From the NCBI GenBank assembly GCA_021299875.1, contig JAJTEW010000009.1, forward strand, positions 1-64,000: a stretch of DNA of 64,000 nucleotides, read 5' to 3'. Made by a program: the position numbers and the translations under genes. The stretch's first letter is position 1. Every line of letters begins with the position of its first letter. The stretch is from Comamonadaceae bacterium. Its GTDB lineage: Bacteria; Pseudomonadota; Gammaproteobacteria; Burkholderiales; Burkholderiaceae_C. Shown piece by piece: positions 57,686 through 64,000 of this stretch. The notes under the pieces are model-generated. The model did no database searches. It was not told the DNA's origin and saw only the letters and a program-made list of their open reading frames with translations.

Positions 57686-57752
57686 TGCGCCGATTTGAAC
57701 CCGATTGCGGGCGCCGGAACCGTGATGGTTTCGAAATTCAGCTAAATGGCGT
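57686..57752 (+). ncRNA. SAM-II (SAM-alpha)-type riboswitch upstream of metX
   Basis: P1 is GCGCC (57687-57691) with GGCGC (57710-57714). The loop carries GATTTGAACC then ATTGC, as in SAM-II aptamers, and the 3' pseudoknot segment has GCTAAA (57741-57746) followed by TGG, which can pair with CC of the loop. An extra GGAACC/GGTTTC hairpin sits in the joining region. The position before metX and a terminator matches the class. Identified by eye; a covariance search would settle it. Confidence 0.75.
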
Positions 57753-57770
57753 GTGTTTCAACTCACTGAC

Positions 57771-57809
57771 ACCCGGCCCAGCTGACTGCGAAGCCGGGTT
57801 TTGTTTTTT
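57771..57809 (+). terminator. Rho-independent terminator in the metX leader
   Basis: ACCCGGC (57771-57777) pairs with GCCGGGT (57793-57799) and is followed by TTTTGTTTTTT, 20 bases before the metX start. It lies just after the SAM-II-like aptamer, suggesting transcriptional attenuation. Confidence 0.85.
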
Positions 57810-57828
57810 GCACACCTGAACTCATTCG

Positions 57829-58983
57829 ATGCTGATTGCCCAATCCCAAAGCATGCTGTTTGAAGCCCCTTTGCCCTTGCAAAGCGGCGCGTCCATCCGT
57901 GGCTATTCATTGAGCTACGAGACCTATGGCACGCTCAACGCGGACAAATCCAACGCGGTGCTGGTTTGCCACGCGCTCAATGCCTCTCACCATGTGGCGG
58001 GTGTGTACGCCGACCAACCCAAAAACCTGGGCTGGTGGGACAACATGATCGGCCCCGGCAAGTCGCTCGACACCGACCAGTTCTTTGTGATCGGGGTGAA
58101 CAACCTGGGCTCGTGCTTTGGCTCCACCGGTCCGATGCATGTGAACCCTGATACTGGACGCATTTACGGCGCGGACTTTCCTGTGGTCACGGTGGAGGAC
58201 TGGGTCAATGCCCAAGCCCGCTTGCTGGACGCTTTGGGCATACAACAACTGGCTGCTGTGATGGGTGGCAGCTTGGGTGGCATGCAGGCGCTGAGCTGGA
58301 CGCTGCAATACCCCGAGCGCGTGAAGCACGCGGTGGTGGTGGCCAGCGCCCCCAACTTGAATGCCGAAAACATCGCCTTCAACGAAGTGGCCCGACGCGC
58401 CATCGTGACCGACCCGGATTTCAACGAGGGTCACTTTTACTCAAAAGGCGTGGTGCCCAAGCGCGGGCTGCGCATCGCCCGCATGATCGGCCACATCACC
58501 TATTTGAGCGACGACGTGATGAACGAGAAGTTTGGCCGCGAGCTTCGCGAGGCCGTCACGCACAACGCCACGGGCTACAAGTACTCCACACAAGACGTGG
58601 AATTTCAGATCGAGAGCTACCTGCGCTATCAAGGCGACAAGTTCAGCGAGTACTTTGACGCCAACACCTATTTGCTGATCACCCGAGCGCTCGATTACTT
58701 TGACCCGGCGCGCGCTTTTGGCGGCGATTTGTCGCAGGCTTTTGCCCGGGCCAGTTGCAAGTTCTTGCTGGTCAGCTTCAGTACCGACTGGCGCTTCTCG
58801 CCCGCCCGCAGCCGCGAAATGGTCAAGGCCCTGCTCGACAACCGCCGCGATGTGAGCTATGCCGAAATCGATGCGCCCCATGGGCACGACGCCTTTTTGC
58901 TGGACGATGCGCGTTACATGAACGTGGTGCGCTCTTACTTTGCCAACATGGCCAAGTCTTTGCACAAAGGGGGTGCCGCATGA
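57829..58983 (+). CDS. metX: Homoserine O-acyltransferase MetX
   Basis: 384-residue alpha/beta-hydrolase. Nucleophile elbow [14 protein letters not shown], Asp in the STDWRFSP segment and His in [13 protein letters not shown] form the triad. First dedicated step of methionine synthesis. Members of this family in proteobacteria use acetyl- or succinyl-CoA, so the acyl donor is uncertain. A SAM-II-like element plus terminator precedes it; metW overlaps by four bases. Confidence 0.95.
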   Translation: MLIAQSQSMLFEAPLPLQSGASIRGYSLSYETYGTLNADKSNAVLVCHALNASHHVAGVYADQPKNLGWWDNMIGPGKSLDTDQFFVIGVNNLGSCFGSTGPMHVNPDTGRIYGADFPVVTVEDWVNAQARLLDALGIQQLAAVMGGSLGGMQALSWTLQYPERVKHAVVVASAPNLNAENIAFNEVARRAIVTDPDFNEGHFYSKGVVPKRGLRIARMIGHITYLSDDVMNEKFGRELREAVTHNATGYKYSTQDVEFQIESYLRYQGDKFSEYFDANTYLLITRALDYFDPARAFGGDLSQAFARASCKFLLVSFSTDWRFSPARSREMVKALLDNRRDVSYAEIDAPHGHDAFLLDDARYMNVVRSYFANMAKSLHKGGAA

Positions 58984-59564
58984 GCGATGCTTTGACGATC
59001 CAAGCCATCGCAAGGCTGGTGCCGCAAGGCGCGCGTGTGCTCGATTTGGGCTGCGGCGATGGCGCCTTGCTGGCGCACCTGCAACAACACAAAGGCTGCA
59101 CCGGCTACGGCGTAGAACTGGACGACGCCAATGTGCACGCCTGTGTGCAGCGCGGGGTGAACGTTCTGCAACTGAACCTGGACGAAGGCCTGAGCCTGTT
59201 TGCCGACCAATCGTTCGACGTGGTGCTGCAAATCGACACGCTGCAACACCTGCGCAACGCAGAGACCATGCTGCAAGAGACGGTGCGTGTGGGCCGGGTG
59301 GGCATCGTGGCCTTTCCCAACTTTGCCCATTGGTTCAACCGCCTGAGCGTGCTGCAAGGCCGCATGCCGGTGACCAAGCGCCTGCCCTACCAGTGGTACG
59401 ACACGCCCAACATCCGCGTGGGCACCTTTGCCGACTTTGGCGACCTGGCGCGAAAAAACCATTTGCAGGTGGTGGACGCCTTTGGCCTGCAGCGCGGCCA
59501 AGAAGTGCGCACCCTGCCCAACCTGATGGCGGGTACGGCGGTTTACAAACTGCAGCGCAGCTGA
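58980..59564 (+). CDS. metW: MetW, methionine biosynthesis methyltransferase-like protein
   Basis: 194 residues with a class I SAM-binding motif [16 protein letters not shown], then [17 protein letters not shown] and [10 protein letters not shown], the MetW pattern. Usually cotranscribed with metX and needed with it for homoserine acylation in betaproteobacteria. ATGA overlap with metX. Confidence 0.94.
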   Translation: MSDALTIQAIARLVPQGARVLDLGCGDGALLAHLQQHKGCTGYGVELDDANVHACVQRGVNVLQLNLDEGLSLFADQSFDVVLQIDTLQHLRNAETMLQETVRVGRVGIVAFPNFAHWFNRLSVLQGRMPVTKRLPYQWYDTPNIRVGTFADFGDLARKNHLQVVDAFGLQRGQEVRTLPNLMAGTAVYKLQRS

Positions 59565-59565
59565 G

Positions 59566-60765
59566 ATGAGAGCTGTGCCGGGCATCCCAGGCCAGGCCGG
59601 TCACAGCCCTTGGCTGATAGCCAACCTGCTGGCTCAAATTTCATTTGGCCTTTTGGCCATGACCTTGTGCCTGCCCTCCATGCAGGAATGGGGCGCCATC
59701 TTTGACACCCGCCAAGCCGATGTGCAGCTGACCTTCAGCGGTTATGTGGTGGCCTATGGGGCTTTGCAGTTGGTGTACGGCCCCTTGTCAGACCGCCACG
59801 GGCGCAAGCCCATCCTGATGATCGGTCTGGTGGTGGCAGGGCTGGCCTCGGTCATGGCCGCGCTGGCCAGCGACATCGCCACACTCACCGCCGCCCGAGT
59901 GCTGCAAGGCGCGGGCAGCGCCGCCAGCATGGTGGTCGGGCGCTCCATGGTGCAAGACCTGTTCACCGGTGCGCAGCGCACGCGGGTCATGGCCTATATT
60001 GGCATGGCGCTGGGCATGTGCCCGCCGCTGGCCACACTGATCGGCGGGCAGATCCATGTGCGCCTTGGCTGGCAAACCAACTTTGTGCTGCTGGCCGTAT
60101 TGGCCCTGTTGCTTTTGGCTGCAGCTTGGCTGGGCTTGCCGCGTGTGGCCCCAGCCGCACCCGCGCCGGGCCATTGGCTGCGCGCCATGCTCAATGCTTA
60201 TGCCCGCTTGCTGCGCGAGCCGCGCTTTTTGCTGTACGTGGCCATCCTCGCCGCCACCACCGCCACGTTTTACGCCTTTCTGGCGGGCGCGCCCATCGTG
60301 CTCAAGGGTTACGGCATTGGCCCGGATGGGATCGGCTGGTTCATCATGGCCGTGCCCGTGTCCTACATTTTGGGCAACTTCATGACCTCACGTCTGATCC
60401 AGCAGATGGGGGAATCGCGGGTCATGGCCTGGGGCCAAGCCCTCACAGTGGCGGGCTTGCTCATCATGCTGGCTCTGGCCTTGGGTGGCGTGCAAACCGC
60501 GCTGGCCGTGGCTCTGCCGCTGCTTTTGCTGGGTCTGGGCCATGGCCTGATCAACCCACCCGCGCTGGCGGGCACCGTCAGCGTATTGCCTGCGTTGGCG
60601 GGATCCGCGGCAGCCGTCGCAGGCCTGATGCAGCAACTGACCGGCGCCACGGGCGGCTACTTGGTCGGGCTGGTGCCGCATGAGGGCGCGGTCAACCTGG
60701 GCTGGATGATGCTGGCTTTCACCCTGCTGGCCGTGGCCGCCCAGTGGGCGCTGCGCCACCGCTGA
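59566..60765 (+). CDS. MFS multidrug transporter, Bcr/CflA type
   Basis: 399 residues, twelve membrane helices; motif A is GPLSDRHGRKPI after the second helix, and the helix 5 region has RVMAYIGMALGMCPPLATLI. Exports drugs or metabolites; substrate unknown. The ATG is one base beyond the metW stop codon, so it is probably read with metX-metW. Confidence 0.88.
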   Translation: MRAVPGIPGQAGHSPWLIANLLAQISFGLLAMTLCLPSMQEWGAIFDTRQADVQLTFSGYVVAYGALQLVYGPLSDRHGRKPILMIGLVVAGLASVMAALASDIATLTAARVLQGAGSAASMVVGRSMVQDLFTGAQRTRVMAYIGMALGMCPPLATLIGGQIHVRLGWQTNFVLLAVLALLLLAAAWLGLPRVAPAAPAPGHWLRAMLNAYARLLREPRFLLYVAILAATTATFYAFLAGAPIVLKGYGIGPDGIGWFIMAVPVSYILGNFMTSRLIQQMGESRVMAWGQALTVAGLLIMLALALGGVQTALAVALPLLLLGLGHGLINPPALAGTVSVLPALAGSAAAVAGLMQQLTGATGGYLVGLVPHEGAVNLGWMMLAFTLLAVAAQWALRHR

Positions 60766-60795
60766 GCCCAAGCCCCAGACAGTTGGCCCCACGGC

Positions 60796-61962
60796 TCAGG
60801 ACGCCAAGGCCTTCATTTCGCGGTACAGGTCCGCTTTGCCTTCAAAGCCAATGCCCGGCAAATCGGGCAAGGTGACAAAGCTGTTCTCCACCTTGACGCC
60901 GTCAGGAAAACCGCCAAAAGGCTGGAACAGATCGGGGTAAGACTCGTTGCCCCCCAGCCCCAAGCCAGCCGCAATGTTCAAGGACATCTGGTGGCCGCCA
61001 TGCGGCACGCAGCGGCTGGCCGACCAGCCATGTTCCTTGAGCATGTCCAGCGTGCGCAGGTATTCGACCAAGCCATAACTCAAGGCGCAGTCAAATTGCA
61101 GATAGTCGCGGTCTGGCCGCATGCCGCCATAACGGATCAGGTTGCGGGCATCCTGCATAGAGAACAAGTTCTCGCCAGTGGCCATGGGATTTTTGTAGTA
61201 ATTGCGCAGGGTGGCTTGCAACTCGAAGTCCAGGGGATCACCCGCCTCTTCGTACCAGAACAAGTCGTATTGCGACAGGGCTTTGGCGTACTGGATCGCG
61301 GTGTCCAGATCAAAGCGGCCATTGGCATCCACGCACAATTTTTGGCCATCCTGCAGCACCTCCATGACGGCGTCGATGCGGCGCAGGTCTTCGTCGAGAG
61401 AGGCGCCACCAATTTTCTTTTTCACCACGGTGTAGCCCCGGTCCAGGTAGCTGCGCATTTCATCTTGCAGCTTGCGATGGTCTTGGCCCGGGTGGTAGTA
61501 ACCACCTGCGGCATACACAAAAATCTTGCGCTTGGGCTGGCCATCGCCGTATCGGTCGGCCAGCAACTGGAACAGCGGTTTGCCTTCGATCTTGGCCACT
61601 GCATCCCAGATGGCCATGTCGATGGTGCCAATCGCCACCGAACGCTCACCATGGCCCCCAGGCTTTTCGTTGGTGAACAGGGTTTGCCATATTTTGTGCG
61701 GGCACAGGTTGTGGGCTGTGTCATCGATCAAAGAGGCGGGGTCGGCTTCGAGGATGCGCGGGATGAACCGCTCGCGCATCAGCGTGCCCTGGCCGTAGCG
61801 ACCATTGGAGTTGAAGCCGTAGCCAATGACCGGTTTGCCATCGCGAATCACATCGGTGACCACCGCCACCAGGCTGAGGTTCATTTTGCTAAAGTCGATG
61901 TAAGCGTTCCTGATCGAGGAACTGATGGGAAGGGTTTTTTCGCGGATTTCAACAATTTTCAT
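60796..61962 (-). CDS. Enolase-superfamily dehydratase, D-tartrate dehydratase-like
   Basis: 388 residues of the mandelate racemase/muconate-lactonising subgroup. A Lys-rich catalytic strand (TVVKKKIGGASL), the metal ligand CVDANGRFD, and the C-terminal CVPHGGHQMSLNIAAGLGLG resemble D(-)-tartrate dehydratase. That enzyme makes oxaloacetate from D-tartrate; related acid sugar substrates remain possible. Divergent from a LysR gene, its likely regulator. Confidence 0.83.
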   Translation of the reverse strand: MKIVEIREKTLPISSSIRNAYIDFSKMNLSLVAVVTDVIRDGKPVIGYGFNSNGRYGQGTLMRERFIPRILEADPASLIDDTAHNLCPHKIWQTLFTNEKPGGHGERSVAIGTIDMAIWDAVAKIEGKPLFQLLADRYGDGQPKRKIFVYAAGGYYHPGQDHRKLQDEMRSYLDRGYTVVKKKIGGASLDEDLRRIDAVMEVLQDGQKLCVDANGRFDLDTAIQYAKALSQYDLFWYEEAGDPLDFELQATLRNYYKNPMATGENLFSMQDARNLIRYGGMRPDRDYLQFDCALSYGLVEYLRTLDMLKEHGWSASRCVPHGGHQMSLNIAAGLGLGGNESYPDLFQPFGGFPDGVKVENSFVTLPDLPGIGFEGKADLYREMKALAS

Positions 61963-62066
61963 GTCACGACTCGTATGGGGGTTGGAGATGGGGGTGATGT
62001 TGCCGCGACGGAATCCTTAAAGCCAATGCTCGTTTTGGCTAGCGCCATGCACTGGACGAACCACAC

Positions 62067-62969
62067 ATGAATTTCATTTGGCTGGAAGACTTTTTGGCCC
62101 TGGCCCAAACGGGTCATTTCTCGCGCGCTGCCGAAGACCGGTGCAGCTCTCAACCGGCCTTCAGCAGAAGGATACGTTCGCTGGAAGAATGGCTCGGCAC
62201 CGACTTGGTGGACCGCAGCTCCCAACCCGCCCGTTTGACAGCCGCTGGCGAATGGTTCAAGGGCGTGGCAGAAAACTTGGTGGGCCAAATCGCGCGACTG
62301 CCGGACGAGGCCAAGCAGGTCGCGGAAACACAGGCGGTCACCCTCCGAATGGCGAGCACCCACGGACTTTCCTTTGTTTTCTTGCCCCGCTGGTTGCGCC
62401 AAATCGAGTCATCGTTCGCCCTAGAGCGCGTGGAGTTGTTGTCGGATGTGTTGTCGCGCTGCGAAATCCTGATGCAACAAGGCAAAGTGCACTTTGTGCT
62501 GACCCATGCGCATCCCCTCGCCCCCAGCCCACTGGATGCCGAACATTACAGGGCCCTGAAAATTGGGTCGGATGAATTGATGGCCGTGTGCCGGCCCAAT
62601 GACCGGGGTCAGCCTCTGCACGCCCTGGCGGCTGATAACAAATTACCCACATCGGTACTGGGCTACACCGAGGCATCGGGACTGGGCCGAATTTTTGAGG
62701 CGGTCTTGGGCCAGCGGCTCAAAACGGTGCCGACCCAACTGGTGTTCAAGGCCCATTTGGCTTCGGTTCTGCGCACCATGGCGCTCGATGGCCGAGGCCT
62801 GGCCTGGCTGCCCAAGACCTTGGTCGAGGAAGACCTGGCCGCGGGCAGGCTGGTCAGCGCCTGCCCCGGTGAGTGGCACGTGCCGCTGGACATTCGCCTC
62901 TACCGCGAGAAAAACATGACCGGTCAAGCGCCACTGGCCTTGTGGAGCGCCGCCGCATCAGAACCGTGA
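62067..62969 (+). CDS. LysR-family transcriptional regulator
   Basis: 300 residues: N-terminal winged helix (FLALAQTGHFSRAAEDRCSS, QPAFSRRIRSLEEWLGTDLV) and a C-terminal periplasmic-type co-inducer domain (LRMASTHGLSFVFLPRWL, LDGRGLAWLPKTL). Divergent from the dehydratase gene over 104 bases, the classical LysR control layout; convergent with the VOC gene. Confidence 0.93.
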   Translation: MNFIWLEDFLALAQTGHFSRAAEDRCSSQPAFSRRIRSLEEWLGTDLVDRSSQPARLTAAGEWFKGVAENLVGQIARLPDEAKQVAETQAVTLRMASTHGLSFVFLPRWLRQIESSFALERVELLSDVLSRCEILMQQGKVHFVLTHAHPLAPSPLDAEHYRALKIGSDELMAVCRPNDRGQPLHALAADNKLPTSVLGYTEASGLGRIFEAVLGQRLKTVPTQLVFKAHLASVLRTMALDGRGLAWLPKTLVEEDLAAGRLVSACPGEWHVPLDIRLYREKNMTGQAPLALWSAAASEP

Positions 62970-62981
62970 ACGCGCAGGGCT

Positions 62982-63518
62982 TCAGCTGTGGCGCTCGGGC
63001 TCGTGCATCCAGGCCGCGTGTTTGGGGGCACGCTTGGTTTGCGACCATTCGTTGAGCATGTCCCATTTGCATGCGTCGAGCTTGGCGTACATGTCTGGTG
63101 TGCCCACGTCGGTGGCCAGTTCCAGGCGGTGGCCGTTGGGATCGAAGAAGTAAATGCTCTTGAAGATGGCGTGGTTGGTCGGGCCCAGCACCTCCACGCC
63201 GTTGGCTTGCAGGCGGGCTTTGGCATCCTCCAGGGCTTGCAGGCTGTCCACCTTGAAGGCGATGTGCTGCACCCACTCTGGGGTGTTGGTGTCCCGCCCC
63301 ATCTCGGGTGAGTTGGGGAGTTCAAAAAAAGCCAGCACGTTGCCGCCACCTGCGTCCAGAAACACATGCATGTAGGGGTCGGGGGCCTTGGTGGAGGGCA
63401 CCAAGTCTTCAGCGATGGCCAACACGAAATCCATGTTCAGGTTTTTCACATACCACTCGACGGTGGCTTTGGCATCTTTGCAGCGGTAGGCGGCGTGGTG
63501 GATGCGGTCGATTTTCAT
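62982..63518 (-). CDS. VOC-family dioxygenase/glyoxalase-like protein
   Basis: 178 residues: RIHHAAYRCKDAKATVEWYV at the N-terminus, QHIAFKVDSLQALEDAK in the middle, and YFFDPNGHRLELATDVG with a metal-type Glu. Follows DUF2783 and a flavin monooxygenase gene, a set that suggests hydroxylation and then ring or C-C cleavage of an aromatic compound; the substrate is unknown. Confidence 0.85.
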   Translation of the reverse strand: MKIDRIHHAAYRCKDAKATVEWYVKNLNMDFVLAIAEDLVPSTKAPDPYMHVFLDAGGGNVLAFFELPNSPEMGRDTNTPEWVQHIAFKVDSLQALEDAKARLQANGVEVLGPTNHAIFKSIYFFDPNGHRLELATDVGTPDMYAKLDACKWDMLNEWSQTKRAPKHAAWMHEPERHS

Positions 63519-63536
63519 GGCGGGTCTCCTGGGGGT

Positions 63537-63779
63537 TCAGTCGGTTTGGTGGGCGGCCTGCAGTGCTTCACGCAACACACGCAAGTCGCCAATGTGGTTG
63601 GCCAGCAGCAAAATCAGGCGGGCGTTGAGCGCCTCACTTTGTTCGTCGCTCAGGCCGTTGTGCGCGTCGATCAGCTGTTCATAAAACTCGTCAGCTGGTG
63701 AAAAGTCACGGAAGAACCGGCGACCGGCTTCATGGAAGTTGGGGTCGGTTTTGAGGGCGGTGTGCATGTCCATGCTCAT
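63537..63779 (-). CDS. DUF2783 domain protein
   Basis: 80 residues; DEFYEQLIDAHNGLSDEQSE and LNARLILLLANHIGDLRVLR match DUF2783. Function unknown; typically encoded beside flavin-dependent aromatic hydroxylases, as here. It lies 18 bases before the VOC gene. Confidence 0.87.
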   Translation of the reverse strand: MSMDMHTALKTDPNFHEAGRRFFRDFSPADEFYEQLIDAHNGLSDEQSEALNARLILLLANHIGDLRVLREALQAAHQTD

Positions 63780-63797
63780 ATCGGTCTTGGGTGCGGT

Positions 63798-64000
63798 TCA
63801 GGCCGTGCCGATGTGGGCACCGGTGGCGCGGGCCAGGGCGGCTTGCAGCTTGGCAGCGTCCAGCGTGCGCCAGCGGGCCGCCACATGCTGGTCGGGGCGC
63901 AGCAAATAGGTGGTGCCGGGTGTGGCGTCGTAGCGCTTGGCCATCCAGCCTTGTGCGTCTACCAACACTCGAAAGCCGGGCACTTGCAGGGCCTGACGGG
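63798..64000 (-). CDS. FAD-dependent aromatic monooxygenase, C-terminal part
   Basis: The frame is open to the window edge, so only the last 67 codons are present. YLLRPDQHVAARWRTLDAAK is typical of the C-terminal thioredoxin-like domain of MhpA/PheA-type FAD hydroxylases (LLRPDqhVaaRw). Start and FAD motifs lie outside. First gene of a monooxygenase-DUF2783-VOC operon. Confidence 0.78.
   Translation of the reverse strand, partial: RQALQVPGFRVLVDAQGWMAKRYDATPGTTYLLRPDQHVAARWRTLDAAKLQAALARATGAHIGTA

Noticed and set aside
60762..60799. CTGAGCC/GGCTCAG inverted repeat between the MFS and dehydratase genes
   Set aside because: Seven-base arms around a 24-base loop and no T-run; likely coincidental.

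Overview
The window reads as a chromosomal segment of a Burkholderiales bacterium, most likely of the family Comamonadaceae (Limnohabitans/Rhodoferax type). The reasons are the high GC content, a Bug-type tricarboxylate-transporter binding protein, a phasin, MetX/MetW, DUF1185 and DUF2783 genes, and the order mnmE-yidC-yidD-rnpA-rpmH / dnaA-dnaN-gyrB. This is inferred from gene content; no 16S or other rRNA and no tRNA gene was found. No insertion sequence, prophage or CRISPR array was seen.

Layout. 1-8.8 kb: a 5'-truncated fatty acid desaturase, pgk, a def-fmt-azlC-azlD operon, a divergent lipid A modification pair (eptA-like / PAP2 phosphatase), and dprA. 8.8-12 kb: yajC-secD-secF. 12.2-14.8 kb: a nitrile hydratase operon whose alpha subunit lacks the third cysteine of the metal claw, with the activator gene and a DMT permease. 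14.8-18.3 kb: a secreted coiled-coil protein, an enoyl-CoA hydratase-like protein, a phasin and an unknown protein. 18.3-22.1 kb: an MdeB/AceE-type E1 with a divergent Lrp regulator, and an exonuclease. 22.1-27.2 kb: an accessory block (Fic-HTH, metallophosphoesterase, small ORF, HNH nuclease, DUF3427 piece, HipBA). 27.3-30.4 kb: divergent glpD/glpK. 30.4-40.1 kb: the replication-origin neighbourhood, with gyrB, dnaN and dnaA leftwards, and rpmH-rnpA-yidD-yidC and mnmE rightwards. The 240-base dnaA-rpmH gap is the best oriC candidate. 40.2-46 kb: a GntR-headed catabolic cluster (VOC, FAH, oxidoreductase, Bug protein, DUF1185, desaturase). 46.2-50.8 kb: a complete branched-chain amino-acid-type ABC transporter (livG, F, K, H, M order). 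50.9-54.5 kb: a cupin, apt broken by an in-frame stop, kdsD-kdsC-lptC. 54.5-57.6 kb: a Gly-rich RRM protein, amt, a GDT1-type exporter, a REP-like pair, and a formate/nitrite transporter remnant with its core deleted in frame. 57.6-60.8 kb: a SAM-II-type riboswitch plus terminator ahead of metX-metW, then an MFS exporter. 60.8-64 kb: a D-tartrate dehydratase-like enolase-superfamily gene with a divergent LysR gene, and the start of a monooxygenase-DUF2783-VOC operon.

Most of the window is housekeeping. The strongest unusual signals are the claw-less nitrile hydratase alpha subunit, the stop inside apt, the internally deleted FNT gene next to a REP-like pair, the three half-site operator ahead of the Fic gene, the SAM-II element with a terminator, and the 22-27 kb toxin/nuclease-type block. 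No gap between annotated genes exceeds 300 bases. Start codons were chosen from ribosome-binding sites, family N-termini and 4-base overlaps, and several remain uncertain.
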